A stretch of DNA of 14,260 bases, from assembly GCA_937124525.1 (NCBI GenBank), contig CAKZLA010000356.1, positions 1-14,260 of the forward strand. The letters are read 5' to 3'. Of this stretch, positions 1-6,661 are shown piece by piece (position 1 is the first letter of the stretch; each line of letters opens with the position of its first letter). Made by a program: the position numbers and the translations under genes. The notes beneath the pieces were generated by a model that was not told where the DNA came from, did not search any database, and was given only the letters and a program-made list of their open reading frames with translations. The stretch is from an uncultured Desulfobacterium sp. (GTDB taxonomy: Bacteria; Desulfobacterota; Desulfobacteria; Desulfobacterales; Desulfobacteraceae).

Positions 1-2
1 AT

Positions 3-74
3 GTTCCTGAGACTGTGCAGGCCGTGCAGGTCTGGCGGGGAATGCGTGATGCGGGGGTTACCGCTATAGTTTAG
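3..74 (+). CDS. possible 3' end of an upstream gene (partial)
   Basis: Frame 3 is open from the window edge to a TAG at 72-74 and reads as 23 residues including VWRGMRDAGVTAIV, which has a protein-like composition. Frame 1 is also open over the same stretch (to a TAG at 67-69), so the frame choice is weak. I do not recognise a family from so short a tail. There is no visible terminator between it and the next gene. Confidence 0.22.
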   Translation, partial: VPETVQAVQVWRGMRDAGVTAIV

Positions 75-192
75 AAGAAAAGTCGCTATGCTTCCATAAC
101 GAGCATTGTTCTGGCGAGTTTGATCGGACAAGGTCATTTATATTCTACCAAAATTTCTCGTCAGCTTGTGATTTCAATACTATTGCGATGCA

Positions 193-756
193 ATGCCCAA
201 AAAACAAAAGATATTCATAGATAATCCGATTGCTTCCAGCGTGGATGTTTCTACGGGAACGGCTCCCACACCCTATTTGGTTCAGGATGGCGAGGCAGTT
301 TTGATTTTCGGGTCGGTGAATGCCGATTTGGTCCAGCCAGAACTGGTAAATGAATCGATTCACCCAGTCGCTACATCTGAGGGAAGGGTGGCCGCCGGTT
401 TCATAATCGCTGATTTCCGTAGTGCTAGCATGGGCCCACATAGTGAACTTCAGTTTTTTACACTGGCTAGCGATCAGCCCGGTGAAATAATCGGTTCATC
501 TCCTTACGCGCTTCCCATCGCCATGGGGACCCGACCGGATTGGGGCACTCTTTGTATGCGATTGTGGAATGATGATACATCGGTTTTGGCCTATAACAAT
601 GAATATTTGGGCTTAAATGCCGAACCCGCAGTGTTTAGTCACTTGGATGGTGAAGATCCGGATAACATCACTTTCGATGCCAAAGGCTCTGACGGAAATC
701 CAATCATCAAAAAAATGCTGGACAAAGTTTTTAGGAATTATTCCATTGATGCCTAA
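193..756 (+). CDS. hypothetical protein, acetoacetate-decarboxylase-like fold suspected; probably frameshifted near its 3' end
   Basis: An open frame of 187 residues, unrelated in function to its neighbours. No signal peptide or membrane segment is visible. The middle part (roughly residues 78-140) contains MGPHSELQFF, then ALPIAMGTRPDWGT, then WNDDTSVLAYNNEYLGLNAE. This order resembles the G-P-[YH]-x-E-L strand followed by the 'D-N-D-x-A-x-x-x-x-R-E-x-x-G-x-P-K' segment of acetoacetate-decarboxylase-superfamily beta-barrels. The Lys expected after the G-x-P motif is not present in that alignment, so decarboxylase activity should not be assumed. The resemblance is by eye only. The ATG at 193 is the first start after an in-frame TGA at 169-171, but no Shine-Dalgarno sequence precedes it. 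The frame stops at 754-756, while the next frame continues with protein-like sequence to 856 (listed separately). A one-base indel at the T5 run 728-732 is therefore likely, and the intact protein would be about 220 residues. Confidence 0.5.
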   Translation: MPKKQKIFIDNPIASSVDVSTGTAPTPYLVQDGEAVLIFGSVNADLVQPELVNESIHPVATSEGRVAAGFIIADFRSASMGPHSELQFFTLASDQPGEIIGSSPYALPIAMGTRPDWGTLCMRLWNDDTSVLAYNNEYLGLNAEPAVFSHLDGEDPDNITFDAKGSDGNPIIKKMLDKVFRNYSIDA

Positions 757-856
757 CTCCCTCAAAGTCAAAATGAAAGACGGCATAGAACACTGCTTCG
801 TGCTTTTCAACAGAAAAGCCTGGGCGGCAGCGATCGATGTAAACACAACACCCTAA
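731..856 (+). pseudogene. out-of-frame C-terminal remnant of the 193-756 gene
   Basis: If one T of the T5 run at 728-732 is skipped, the reading of the upstream gene passes from frame 1 to frame 2. It continues without a stop through LGIIPLMPNSLKVKMKDG, then EHCFVLFNRKAWAAAIDV, to a TAA at 854-856. This tail of about 41 codons has ordinary protein composition. By contrast, frame 1 over the same bases is rich in Arg, Gln and Ser. The junction is an inference; it could be a true inactivating indel, an assembly error in a homopolymer, or, less likely, a programmed shift. Confidence 0.45.
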
Positions 857-1088
857 GGTAAAATTTGATCCCAAGGGAATTTATAATGGATTAGGACCGT
901 AAATTTTATAAGCTGAACGAAATCGCTTGCCCTTTGGCCCATCTACCGCGTTGCATCAAAGGCCAAATAGGTCTGCTATTAAACCTTTAATGCGCCTTGT
1001 AAATAAACCAAAATTTTGCGCTATTTTTGTCCAACTTATTTTATCTGCGGTCCTTATGGTTAGATTTTAACATGAAACGGAGGCGTAT
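857..1088. other. AT-rich intergenic region upstream of rmlA
   Basis: There is no credible coding frame in these 232 bases. A 7-base inverted repeat TTTGGCC (933-939) / GGCCAAA (961-967) with a 21-base loop is present but has no T-tract, so it is a poor terminator candidate. A weak promoter-like pair is TTGCGC (1016-1021) and TTTTAT (1039-1044) with 17-base spacing. It matches sigma-70 consensus poorly and is mentioned only because transcription of rmlA must start somewhere here. Confidence 0.3.
1079..1083 (+). promoter_or_regulatory. ribosome binding site of rmlA
   Basis: GGAGG lies 5 bases before the ATG at 1089. It is one of the strongest Shine-Dalgarno matches in the window and fixes the rmlA start. 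Confidence 0.75.
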
Positions 1089-1979
1089 ATGAAGGGAATC
1101 ATTCTGGCAGGGGGCTCTGGAACACGGCTTTATCCCATTACCAGGGCGGTGAGCAAACAATTGGTGCCTGTGTATGACAAGCCCATGATCTATTACCCCC
1201 TTTCTGTGCTCATGCTGGCAGGCATCCGGGAAATCATGCTCATATCAACCCCCGTGGACCTTCCCCGATTTAAAGAATTATTGGGGGATGGTTCCACCCT
1301 CGGCATTGAAATTTCCTATAAAGCACAACCCCGACCCGAAGGCATTGCCCAGGCCTTTGTTCTTGCAAATGAGTTCATTGCAGACCAAAGTGTCTCCTTG
1401 ATTTTGGGGGATAATATTTTTTATGGTTCCAGGCTCCAGGATGTTTTAAGAGAAGCTGTCACCATGGAAAAAGGGGGACTTATTTTCGGGTATCCGGTGA
1501 AAGACCCGGAACGATATGGTGTGGTGGAGTTTGATGAATCGGGCAGGGTCATGGGAATTGAAGAAAAACCAAAAATTCCGAAATCCAACTACGCTGTGCC
1601 CGGACTTTATATTTATGACAACCGGGTGGTTGATATTGCCGAAAATTTAAAACCCTCCCCCCGGGGAGAACTGGAAATCACCGATATAAATAATGTGTAC
1701 CTCAAACAAAATGAACTCCGGGTGGAACTGTTGGGCCGGGGATTTGCCTGGCTGGACACAGGTACCCACGAGGCCCTTCAACAGGCGGCCGCCTATGTAC
1801 AGGCGGTGCAAGATCGCCAGGGAATGAAGATTGCCTGCATTGAAGAAATTGCCTACCGATTGGGGTATATCAATGACAACGCCCTTAAGGAACTGGCTGC
1901 GGATATGTTAAAAAATGATTATGGACAATATTTAATGGGGCTTTTAAAGGATAAAATGCCCATTGGAGAGGGAATCTGA
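1089..1979 (+). CDS. rmlA: glucose-1-phosphate thymidylyltransferase (dTDP-glucose pyrophosphorylase)
   Basis: Converts glucose-1-phosphate and dTTP to dTDP-glucose and pyrophosphate, the first step of dTDP-L-rhamnose and related deoxysugar synthesis, in the cytoplasm. At 296 residues it is the usual RmlA length. Visible motifs are the nucleotide-binding loop [11 protein letters not shown] at residues 8-18, KPMIYYPL at 31-38, [11 protein letters not shown] at 80-90 (usually QPSPDGLAQAF), the metal-binding GDNIFYG at 107-113, EEKP at 158-161, [11 protein letters not shown] at 168-178, GELEITDIN near 195-203 and WLDTGTHE near 223-230. This combination separates RmlA from the longer UTP-using GalU enzymes. 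The start is set by GGAGG five bases upstream. The stop TGA (1977-1979) shares its last base with the rmlC start, so the two genes are translationally coupled. No rmlB or rmlD lies in the window. Family assignment is secure; the final sugar made cannot be told. Confidence 0.96.
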   Translation: MKGIILAGGSGTRLYPITRAVSKQLVPVYDKPMIYYPLSVLMLAGIREIMLISTPVDLPRFKELLGDGSTLGIEISYKAQPRPEGIAQAFVLANEFIADQSVSLILGDNIFYGSRLQDVLREAVTMEKGGLIFGYPVKDPERYGVVEFDESGRVMGIEEKPKIPKSNYAVPGLYIYDNRVVDIAENLKPSPRGELEITDINNVYLKQNELRVELLGRGFAWLDTGTHEALQQAAAYVQAVQDRQGMKIACIEEIAYRLGYINDNALKELAADMLKNDYGQYLMGLLKDKMPIGEGI

Positions 1980-2536
1980 TGGCAGTACATTTTATTGAAA
2001 CCCCACTTAAAGGGCTCTTTGTTATTGAACCCGATCTTTTTGGGGATGCCAGGGGTTTTTTTACGGAAACCTGGCAAAAGACCCGATACCAGAATGCTGG
2101 AATTGACGCTGATTTTGTACAGGATAATCATTCCCGCTCGGAAAAAGGGGTGATCCGGGGGCTGCACTACCAACTGAAACACGCCCAGGCAAAACTTGTA
2201 TATACCGTGAGAGGAACTATATTTGATGTGGCTGTGGATCTGCGTCAGGGATCAAAGACCTTTGGCCAGTGGACCGGATGCCTTTTGTCCGATGAAAACC
2301 GAAAACAGCTCTTTGTCCCCCAGGGATTTGCCCATGGGTTTTCGGTGCTCAGTGATGTGGCGGATGTCACTTATAAATGTTCGGACTACTATGCCCCGGG
2401 GGATGAGTATGGGATATTGTTCAATGATCCGGACCTGGCCATTGACTGGCAGGTGGACACGGCCCTGGTATCGGACAAGGATCTTATCCATCCCTGTCTG
2501 AAAGACGTATCACCTGGACAGCTATTCACGCTTTAA
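1979..2536 (+). CDS. rmlC: dTDP-4-dehydrorhamnose 3,5-epimerase
   Basis: Epimerises C3 and C5 of dTDP-4-keto-6-deoxy-glucose to give dTDP-4-keto-L-rhamnose, the third rhamnose step, in the cytoplasm. It is a cupin-fold protein of 185 residues, the normal length. Visible signatures are GDARGFFTETW at residues 22-32, the substrate-binding and catalytic strand GVIRGLHYQ at 57-65 with catalytic His63 and Arg60, YTVRGTIFDVAVDLR near 75-89, PQGFAHGF near 113-120, and the Tyr/Asp-containing C-terminal part ending in the DPDLAIDW strand. Its ATG overlaps the rmlA stop by one base (TGATG), so it is co-transcribed with rmlA. The intact active site supports true RmlC over the monofunctional epimerases of other deoxysugar pathways, but eye-level reading cannot exclude those. 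Confidence 0.94.
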   Translation: MAVHFIETPLKGLFVIEPDLFGDARGFFTETWQKTRYQNAGIDADFVQDNHSRSEKGVIRGLHYQLKHAQAKLVYTVRGTIFDVAVDLRQGSKTFGQWTGCLLSDENRKQLFVPQGFAHGFSVLSDVADVTYKCSDYYAPGDEYGILFNDPDLAIDWQVDTALVSDKDLIHPCLKDVSPGQLFTL

Positions 2537-2640
2537 AAGAGAGAGCTTGTTTTTAATGTCTCCCATCTTGATCATTTGCCAGCCCAAGTTAAATTTTGAT
2601 CATTGAATAGAAGCAAGCCCGGGAAAGGAATAAATTTCAA
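2537..2640 (+). other. rmlC-ispF spacer with a 9-base direct repeat
   Basis: These 104 bases contain TTGATCATT twice, at 2568-2576 and 2596-2604, in direct orientation 28 bases apart and each containing the palindrome TGATCA. No good terminator for rmlC is visible. An AAAGGAA element at 2624-2630 sits 10 bases before the ispF ATG and is the likely ribosome binding site. The spacer could hold an ispF promoter, but no consensus pair is convincing. Confidence 0.4.
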
Positions 2641-3132
2641 ATGAGCTTTAGAATTGGTTCAGGATATGATGTCCACCAGCTGGTCACCGGCTTTAAGTTA
2701 GTATTAGGTGGTGTTACCATTCCCCATGAAAAGGGCCTCAAAGGACATTCCGATGCCGATGTCATTGTTCATGCGGTATGTGATGCCATGCTGGGCGGGG
2801 CCGGATTTGGGGATATAGGGGAACATTTTCCGGATTCAGATCCACAATTTAAAGGCATTTCCAGCATTCTTCTCATGGTCCATTGTCGAAATCTTCTCCG
2901 GGAAAAGGGGTATGAGGTGGGTAATATTGATGGCACCATTTTTGCTCAAGCCCCCAGAATATCACCCTATAAAAAAGAGATGGAACAAAATTTGGCATCT
3001 GCTGCCGCTGTTTCCCAAGATAGGGTGAACATCAAGGCAACCACCACAGAGGGACTGGGTTTTGAAGGAAGAGGGGAGGGCATTGGAGCCCATGCCGTGG
3101 TTCTGCTAAAACAGATCACCCACGAATCGTAA
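2641..3132 (+). CDS. ispF: 2-C-methyl-D-erythritol 2,4-cyclodiphosphate synthase
   Basis: Fifth enzyme of the MEP pathway. It cyclises CDP-methylerythritol 2-phosphate to the 2,4-cyclodiphosphate with release of CMP, as a cytoplasmic homotrimer with a divalent metal in each active site. Its 163 residues match the single-domain family. Metal ligands Asp10 and His12 are in GSGYDVHQ (6-13), and His44 is in the HSDADVIVHAVCDAMLGG block (36-53). DIGEHFPDSD follows at 58-67, and the C-terminal CMP-binding signature TTTEGLGFEGRGEGI is present. ispD, often adjacent or fused, is absent here, and the protein has no IspD domain. cysS follows after 32 bases in the same direction, a common pairing (ispDF-cysS) that suggests co-transcription. 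Confidence 0.96.
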   Translation: MSFRIGSGYDVHQLVTGFKLVLGGVTIPHEKGLKGHSDADVIVHAVCDAMLGGAGFGDIGEHFPDSDPQFKGISSILLMVHCRNLLREKGYEVGNIDGTIFAQAPRISPYKKEMEQNLASAAAVSQDRVNIKATTTEGLGFEGRGEGIGAHAVVLLKQITHES

Positions 3133-3164
3133 TTATAGAAAATATAGGTATTCAAGGACATAGT

Positions 3165-4601
3165 ATGAGTTTAAGAATTTATAATACACTGAACGGAAAA
3201 AAAGAAGACTTTGTTCCCCTGGAACCAGGTAAGGTGGGCATGTACGTGTGCGGTCCCACCGTTTATGATACCAGCCACATTGGACATGCCAGATCCGTTG
3301 TGATTTTTGATGTGATCTTCCGGTGGCTCAAGGCTTCGGGATATGATGTGAATTATGTCCGAAATTTCACCGATGTGGATGATAAGATCATCAACCGGGC
3401 CAATGAACGGGGCATGGAGCCAACAGAGATTTCTGAAAAGTACATTAAAGAATTTCACAACGAGATGGATGGCCTCAATGTGCTTCGACCCACCATTGAG
3501 CCCAAGGCCACAGAACACATTGATGATATCATCAAATTCATTGAACAACTCATTGAACAGGGAAAGGCTTATTATGTGGAGGGAAGTGATGTCTTTTTTT
3601 CCATTCAATCCTTTGGGGAATATGGAAAACTCTCCGGTCGTAATCCCGATGACATGATTGCCGGGGCCCGTATTGCCGTGGATTCAAACAAACAAAGCCC
3701 CATGGATTTTACCCTGTGGAAACCAGCCAAACCCGGAGAGCCTTCCTGGGAAAGCCCCTGGGGACCTGGACGACCTGGATGGCACATTGAGTGCTCAGCC
3801 ATGAGCAACCGCTATCTTGGACAGAGCTTTGACATTCACGGCGGTGGTAAAGATTTGATTTTTCCCCACCATGAAAATGAAATTGCCCAGTCCGAGGCCC
3901 TGTTTGGCAAACAATTTGTAAAATACTGGGTTCACAACGGATTTGTGGATATCAACAATGAAAAAATGTCCAAATCCCTTGGTAACTTCACCATGATAAA
4001 GGATGTTCTGGAAACCTATCACCCTGAAGTAATTCGACTGTTTCTACTCTCCAAGCACTACAGAAGTCCCATAGATTATAATGAGGGCTCCATGGACGAG
4101 GTGATCACCAGCCTTGATAAAATTTACACATTTTTGGATCGGGCGGAAAAAGCGGGTGTGGACCTTTGCATCTCTCTGGATGCCGGAGAAGACTGGCAGC
4201 TTTTTACCCAGGCCATGGACGATGATTTCAATTCAGCCCGGGGCATGGCAACCATTTTTGACGCTGTAAAAAAGGGCAACCGAATTCTGGACAGGGCAGG
4301 GGAGGTGGTTCAACCCGAGGTGCTCTCCCAGCTATCAGGCATCTGCGTTGATCTGAAAAAAATGGGGGAAATACTGGGTATTCTGTCCCAGACACCCACG
4401 GCCTATTTTAAAGGAAAAAAAGATGCCGGACTGGCCGGTGGAGACATTGATCCGGCCATGATTGATCAATTGGTAATTGAAAGAACCCAGGCCCGCAAGG
4501 GCAAAAACTTTGCCCGGGCCGATGAGATCAGAGCCCAACTGGATGATTTAAACATCATTCTGGAAGATGGGGCCGATGGCACCACCTGGAAATTTTCATG
4601 A
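3165..4601 (+). CDS. cysS: cysteinyl-tRNA synthetase
   Basis: Class I synthetase that charges tRNA-Cys with cysteine in the cytoplasm. It has 478 residues, the normal length. The catalytic HIGH motif is at 38-41 (TSHIGHA), and KMSKS at 267-271. The zinc site that discriminates cysteine is complete: Cys29 in YVCGPTVYD, Cys210 in IECSAMS, and His235 and Glu239 in FPHHENE. These correspond to Cys28, Cys209, His234 and Glu238 of the E. coli enzyme. A helical DALR-type anticodon region and a short C-terminal domain follow. AAGGA at 3154-3158, six bases before the ATG, supports the start. It sits 32 bases after ispF and is probably in the same transcript. A hairpin lies about 30 bases after its stop. 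Confidence 0.97.
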   Translation: MSLRIYNTLNGKKEDFVPLEPGKVGMYVCGPTVYDTSHIGHARSVVIFDVIFRWLKASGYDVNYVRNFTDVDDKIINRANERGMEPTEISEKYIKEFHNEMDGLNVLRPTIEPKATEHIDDIIKFIEQLIEQGKAYYVEGSDVFFSIQSFGEYGKLSGRNPDDMIAGARIAVDSNKQSPMDFTLWKPAKPGEPSWESPWGPGRPGWHIECSAMSNRYLGQSFDIHGGGKDLIFPHHENEIAQSEALFGKQFVKYWVHNGFVDINNEKMSKSLGNFTMIKDVLETYHPEVIRLFLLSKHYRSPIDYNEGSMDEVITSLDKIYTFLDRAEKAGVDLCISLDAGEDWQLFTQAMDDDFNSARGMATIFDAVKKGNRILDRAGEVVQPEVLSQLSGICVDLKKMGEILGILSQTPTAYFKGKKDAGLAGGDIDPAMIDQLVIERTQARKGKNFARADEIRAQLDDLNIILEDGADGTTWKFS

Positions 4602-4630
4602 TTTTCGCTGGCCATCGCTGAGGTTAAAGT

Positions 4631-4657
4631 CCCCCTTGAGTTGAAGGCCCAAGGGGG
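4631..4657 (+). terminator. hairpin terminator after cysS
   Basis: CCCCCTTG (4631-4638) pairs with CAAGGGGG (4650-4657) around an 11-base loop. The stem can be extended by AAG/CTT across one bulged base. The following bases, CTTGCCGTTTTC, give only a weak T-tract, so the call rests mainly on the GC-rich stem and its place between two convergent genes. It could also act on the opposite strand after glnS. Confidence 0.6.
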
Positions 4658-4677
4658 CTTGCCGTTTTCATAAGTAG

Positions 4678-4705
4678 CCGCCATGGTTAAGGTAGATTAT
4701 GGCGG
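4678..4705 (-). terminator. hairpin just past the glnS stop, possible terminator
   Basis: CCGCCAT (4678-4684) and ATGGCGG (4699-4705) form a 7-base stem with a 14-base loop, starting six bases beyond the glnS stop on the minus strand. No T-run follows on either strand. On its own it is a weak terminator, but together with the hairpin at 4631-4657 it makes this convergent gap a plausible two-sided termination zone. Confidence 0.35.
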
Positions 4706-4710
4706 TTATG

Positions 4711-6414
4711 TTATTTTTTCTTTTTTGCCCGGGGTTTTCCTTTGGGCCTTACCTTGGCCCAGGTATCCCGCAGGGTGACGGTACGGTTAAAAACCAGATT
4801 ATTCGATGAGGATTCCCTGGAATCCGTACAAAAATACCCCATTCTTTCAAACTGGTACGGTTTTTCTGGAATGGCATCCTCCAGGCTCTTTTCCACCCGG
4901 CTGTTCTCCAACACCACCAGGGAGTCCGGATTAATATTTTTTGTAAAATCATCGGTGTCTGCTTCGGGATTTTCATTGAGAAACAGCCGGTCGTAGAGAT
5001 TAATCCGGGCTGGAACGGATCCCTCCTGGGAAACCCAGTGCAGGGTGCCTTTGACCTTTCTGCCGTCGGGGGAGTCCCCGCCCCGGGTGGCGGGGTCATA
5101 GGTGCAGATCAATTCCATCACCTGGCCGGCTTCATCCTTGATCACCTCTTTACAGGTAATAAAATATGCATACCGCAGCCGCACTTCCCGCCCCGGGGCC
5201 AGGCGGAAGAACTTTTTGGGTGCATCTTCCATGAAATCATCTTGCTCAATGTAGATTTCCCTGGAAAAAATCACCTCCCGTTTTCCCATTTCAGGCTGTT
5301 GGGGATGGTTCAACGCCTCCAATGCCTCGGTGGTCTCTTCTGGCCAGTTCTCAATGGTGACCTTCAGTGGTTTTAAAACGCCCATGACCCGGGGGGCATG
5401 TTCATTGAGATCATTTCTAAGACAATCTTCCAACAGCCCCACATCAATGCGATTCTCCTTTTTGCCCACCCCAATGATATTGCAGAAATTGCGTATGGAT
5501 GCCGGTGTGTAGCCCCGACGTCGGATACCGGCAAGGGTGGGCAGCCGGGGATCATCCCACCCCTCCACATGATGATTTTCCACCAGTTTCTGAAGTTTTC
5601 GTTTACTTAAAACGGTGAAATTCAGGTTCATGCGGGCAAACTCAATCTGCTGGGGATGGCACGGGGCTGACACCTCTTGTAAAATCCAGTCATAAAGGGG
5701 CCGATGGTCCTGGAATTCCAGGGTACAAAGTGAGTGGGTCACCCCTTCAATGGCATCGGAAAGGCCATGGGTGAAGTCATACATGGGATAAATGCACCAT
5801 TCTCCCCCGGTTCTGGGATGGTCCATCTTTTTGATGCGGTAGATGATGGGGTCCCGGAGGTTGATATTGGGGGAGGCCATGTCAATCTTTGCCCGGAGCA
5901 CATACTCTCCCTCTGCAAAATCCCCGTTTTTCATGCCTTGGAACAGCTTTAAATTTTCTTCCACCGGACGGTTTCGATCCGGGCTGTCCTTACCTGGTTC
6001 TGTGAGTGTGCCCCGATATTCCCGCATCTTTTCGGCGGAAAGTTCACATACATAGGCTTTGTTTTTCTGGATCAATTCAACGGCAAAATCATAGAGCTGA
6101 TGAAAATAATCCGAGGCATAATGGATGGTTCCACCCCAGTCAAACCCTAACCAATGGACATCTTCAATGATGGCATCTATATATTTCTGGTCTTCCTTGG
6201 CCGGGTTGGTATCATCAAACCGAAGGTTGCATCGGCCATTGAATTCTTTACCTATGCCAAAGTTAAGGCAGATGGATTTGGAATGCCCTATGTGGAGAAA
6301 TCCATTAGGTTCCGGTGGAAAGCGGGTGATCACCTGCCCATTGTTTTTTTCATTTTCAAGGTCTTGGGTGATGATGGTTTTAATAAAATTATGCTTGGTG
6401 TTATCGTCTTCCAT
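4711..6414 (-). CDS. glnS: glutaminyl-tRNA synthetase
   Basis: Class Ib synthetase that attaches glutamine directly to tRNA-Gln. It has 567 residues against about 550 in E. coli. The signature [16 protein letters not shown] at residues 31-46 contains HIGH (41-44). FDDTNP is at 66-71, YDF at 212-214, [17 protein letters not shown] at 227-243, and the KMSKS equivalent VLSKRK at 268-273. PPEPNG, where GluRS enzymes have PSPTG, together with the long beta-barrel C-terminal half, marks it as GlnRS and not GluRS. The C-terminus ends in a basic tail, KPRAKKKK. On the minus strand the ATG is preceded by AAAGGA five bases upstream. It is transcribed alone, convergent with cysS and divergent from uvrB. 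Most bacteria outside gamma-proteobacteria make Gln-tRNA through GatCAB, so this gene is phylogenetically informative. Confidence 0.97.
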   Translation of the reverse strand: MEDDNTKHNFIKTIITQDLENEKNNGQVITRFPPEPNGFLHIGHSKSICLNFGIGKEFNGRCNLRFDDTNPAKEDQKYIDAIIEDVHWLGFDWGGTIHYASDYFHQLYDFAVELIQKNKAYVCELSAEKMREYRGTLTEPGKDSPDRNRPVEENLKLFQGMKNGDFAEGEYVLRAKIDMASPNINLRDPIIYRIKKMDHPRTGGEWCIYPMYDFTHGLSDAIEGVTHSLCTLEFQDHRPLYDWILQEVSAPCHPQQIEFARMNLNFTVLSKRKLQKLVENHHVEGWDDPRLPTLAGIRRRGYTPASIRNFCNIIGVGKKENRIDVGLLEDCLRNDLNEHAPRVMGVLKPLKVTIENWPEETTEALEALNHPQQPEMGKREVIFSREIYIEQDDFMEDAPKKFFRLAPGREVRLRYAYFITCKEVIKDEAGQVMELICTYDPATRGGDSPDGRKVKGTLHWVSQEGSVPARINLYDRLFLNENPEADTDDFTKNINPDSLVVLENSRVEKSLEDAIPEKPYQFERMGYFCTDSRESSSNNLVFNRTVTLRDTWAKVRPKGKPRAKKKK

Positions 6415-6465
6415 GGGAGTCCTTTATTTAAAATTAAATTTGAAATTTAGAAAATAATTCTTACC

Positions 6466-6494
6466 ATAATATGATCTGATTGACCACTCCATAA
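6466..6494 (-). promoter_or_regulatory. candidate sigma-70 promoter of glnS
   Basis: Read on the minus strand, TTATGG (6489-6494, a weak -35) is followed after exactly 17 bases by TATTAT (6466-6471, a 5-of-6 match to the -10 box). The start would lie about 45 bases before the glnS ATG. This is by eye only. Confidence 0.35.
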
Positions 6495-6661
6495 TAGGAT
6501 GATGCTTGATGATTAAATTTTTTGGTTGGCAACCATTGTGGTGGCTTGATGGCTCAGCAAAATAAAGATGAGCGAAAACAAAGAGATGAAAAAGTCAGGT
6601 ATAGGCATCCCAGGTCAAAATCAGACCCCACAATTTTTAGCGCAATTCCCATAGGAACTTA

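Noticed and set aside
145..441. Minus-strand open frame of 98 residues opposite the 193-756 gene
   Set aside because: Rich in Cys, His and Arg with no ribosome site; it reads as the antisense shadow of the plus-strand gene.
617..856. Plus-strand open frame of 79 residues treated as an independent gene
   Set aside because: Its first part overlaps the coding part of the 193-756 gene and has shadow-like composition. Only the portion after about 731 looks coding, and that is better explained as a frameshifted continuation.
933..967. Inverted repeat TTTGGCC/GGCCAAA as a terminator
   Set aside because: The loop of 21 bases is long, the stem is only 7 bases, and no T-run follows on either strand.
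6415..6661. SOS (LexA) box controlling uvrB in the divergent spacer
   Set aside because: No CTGT-N8-ACAG or comparable palindrome could be found. TTGACC at 6480-6485 resembles a -35 box, but no -10 box lies at the right distance.
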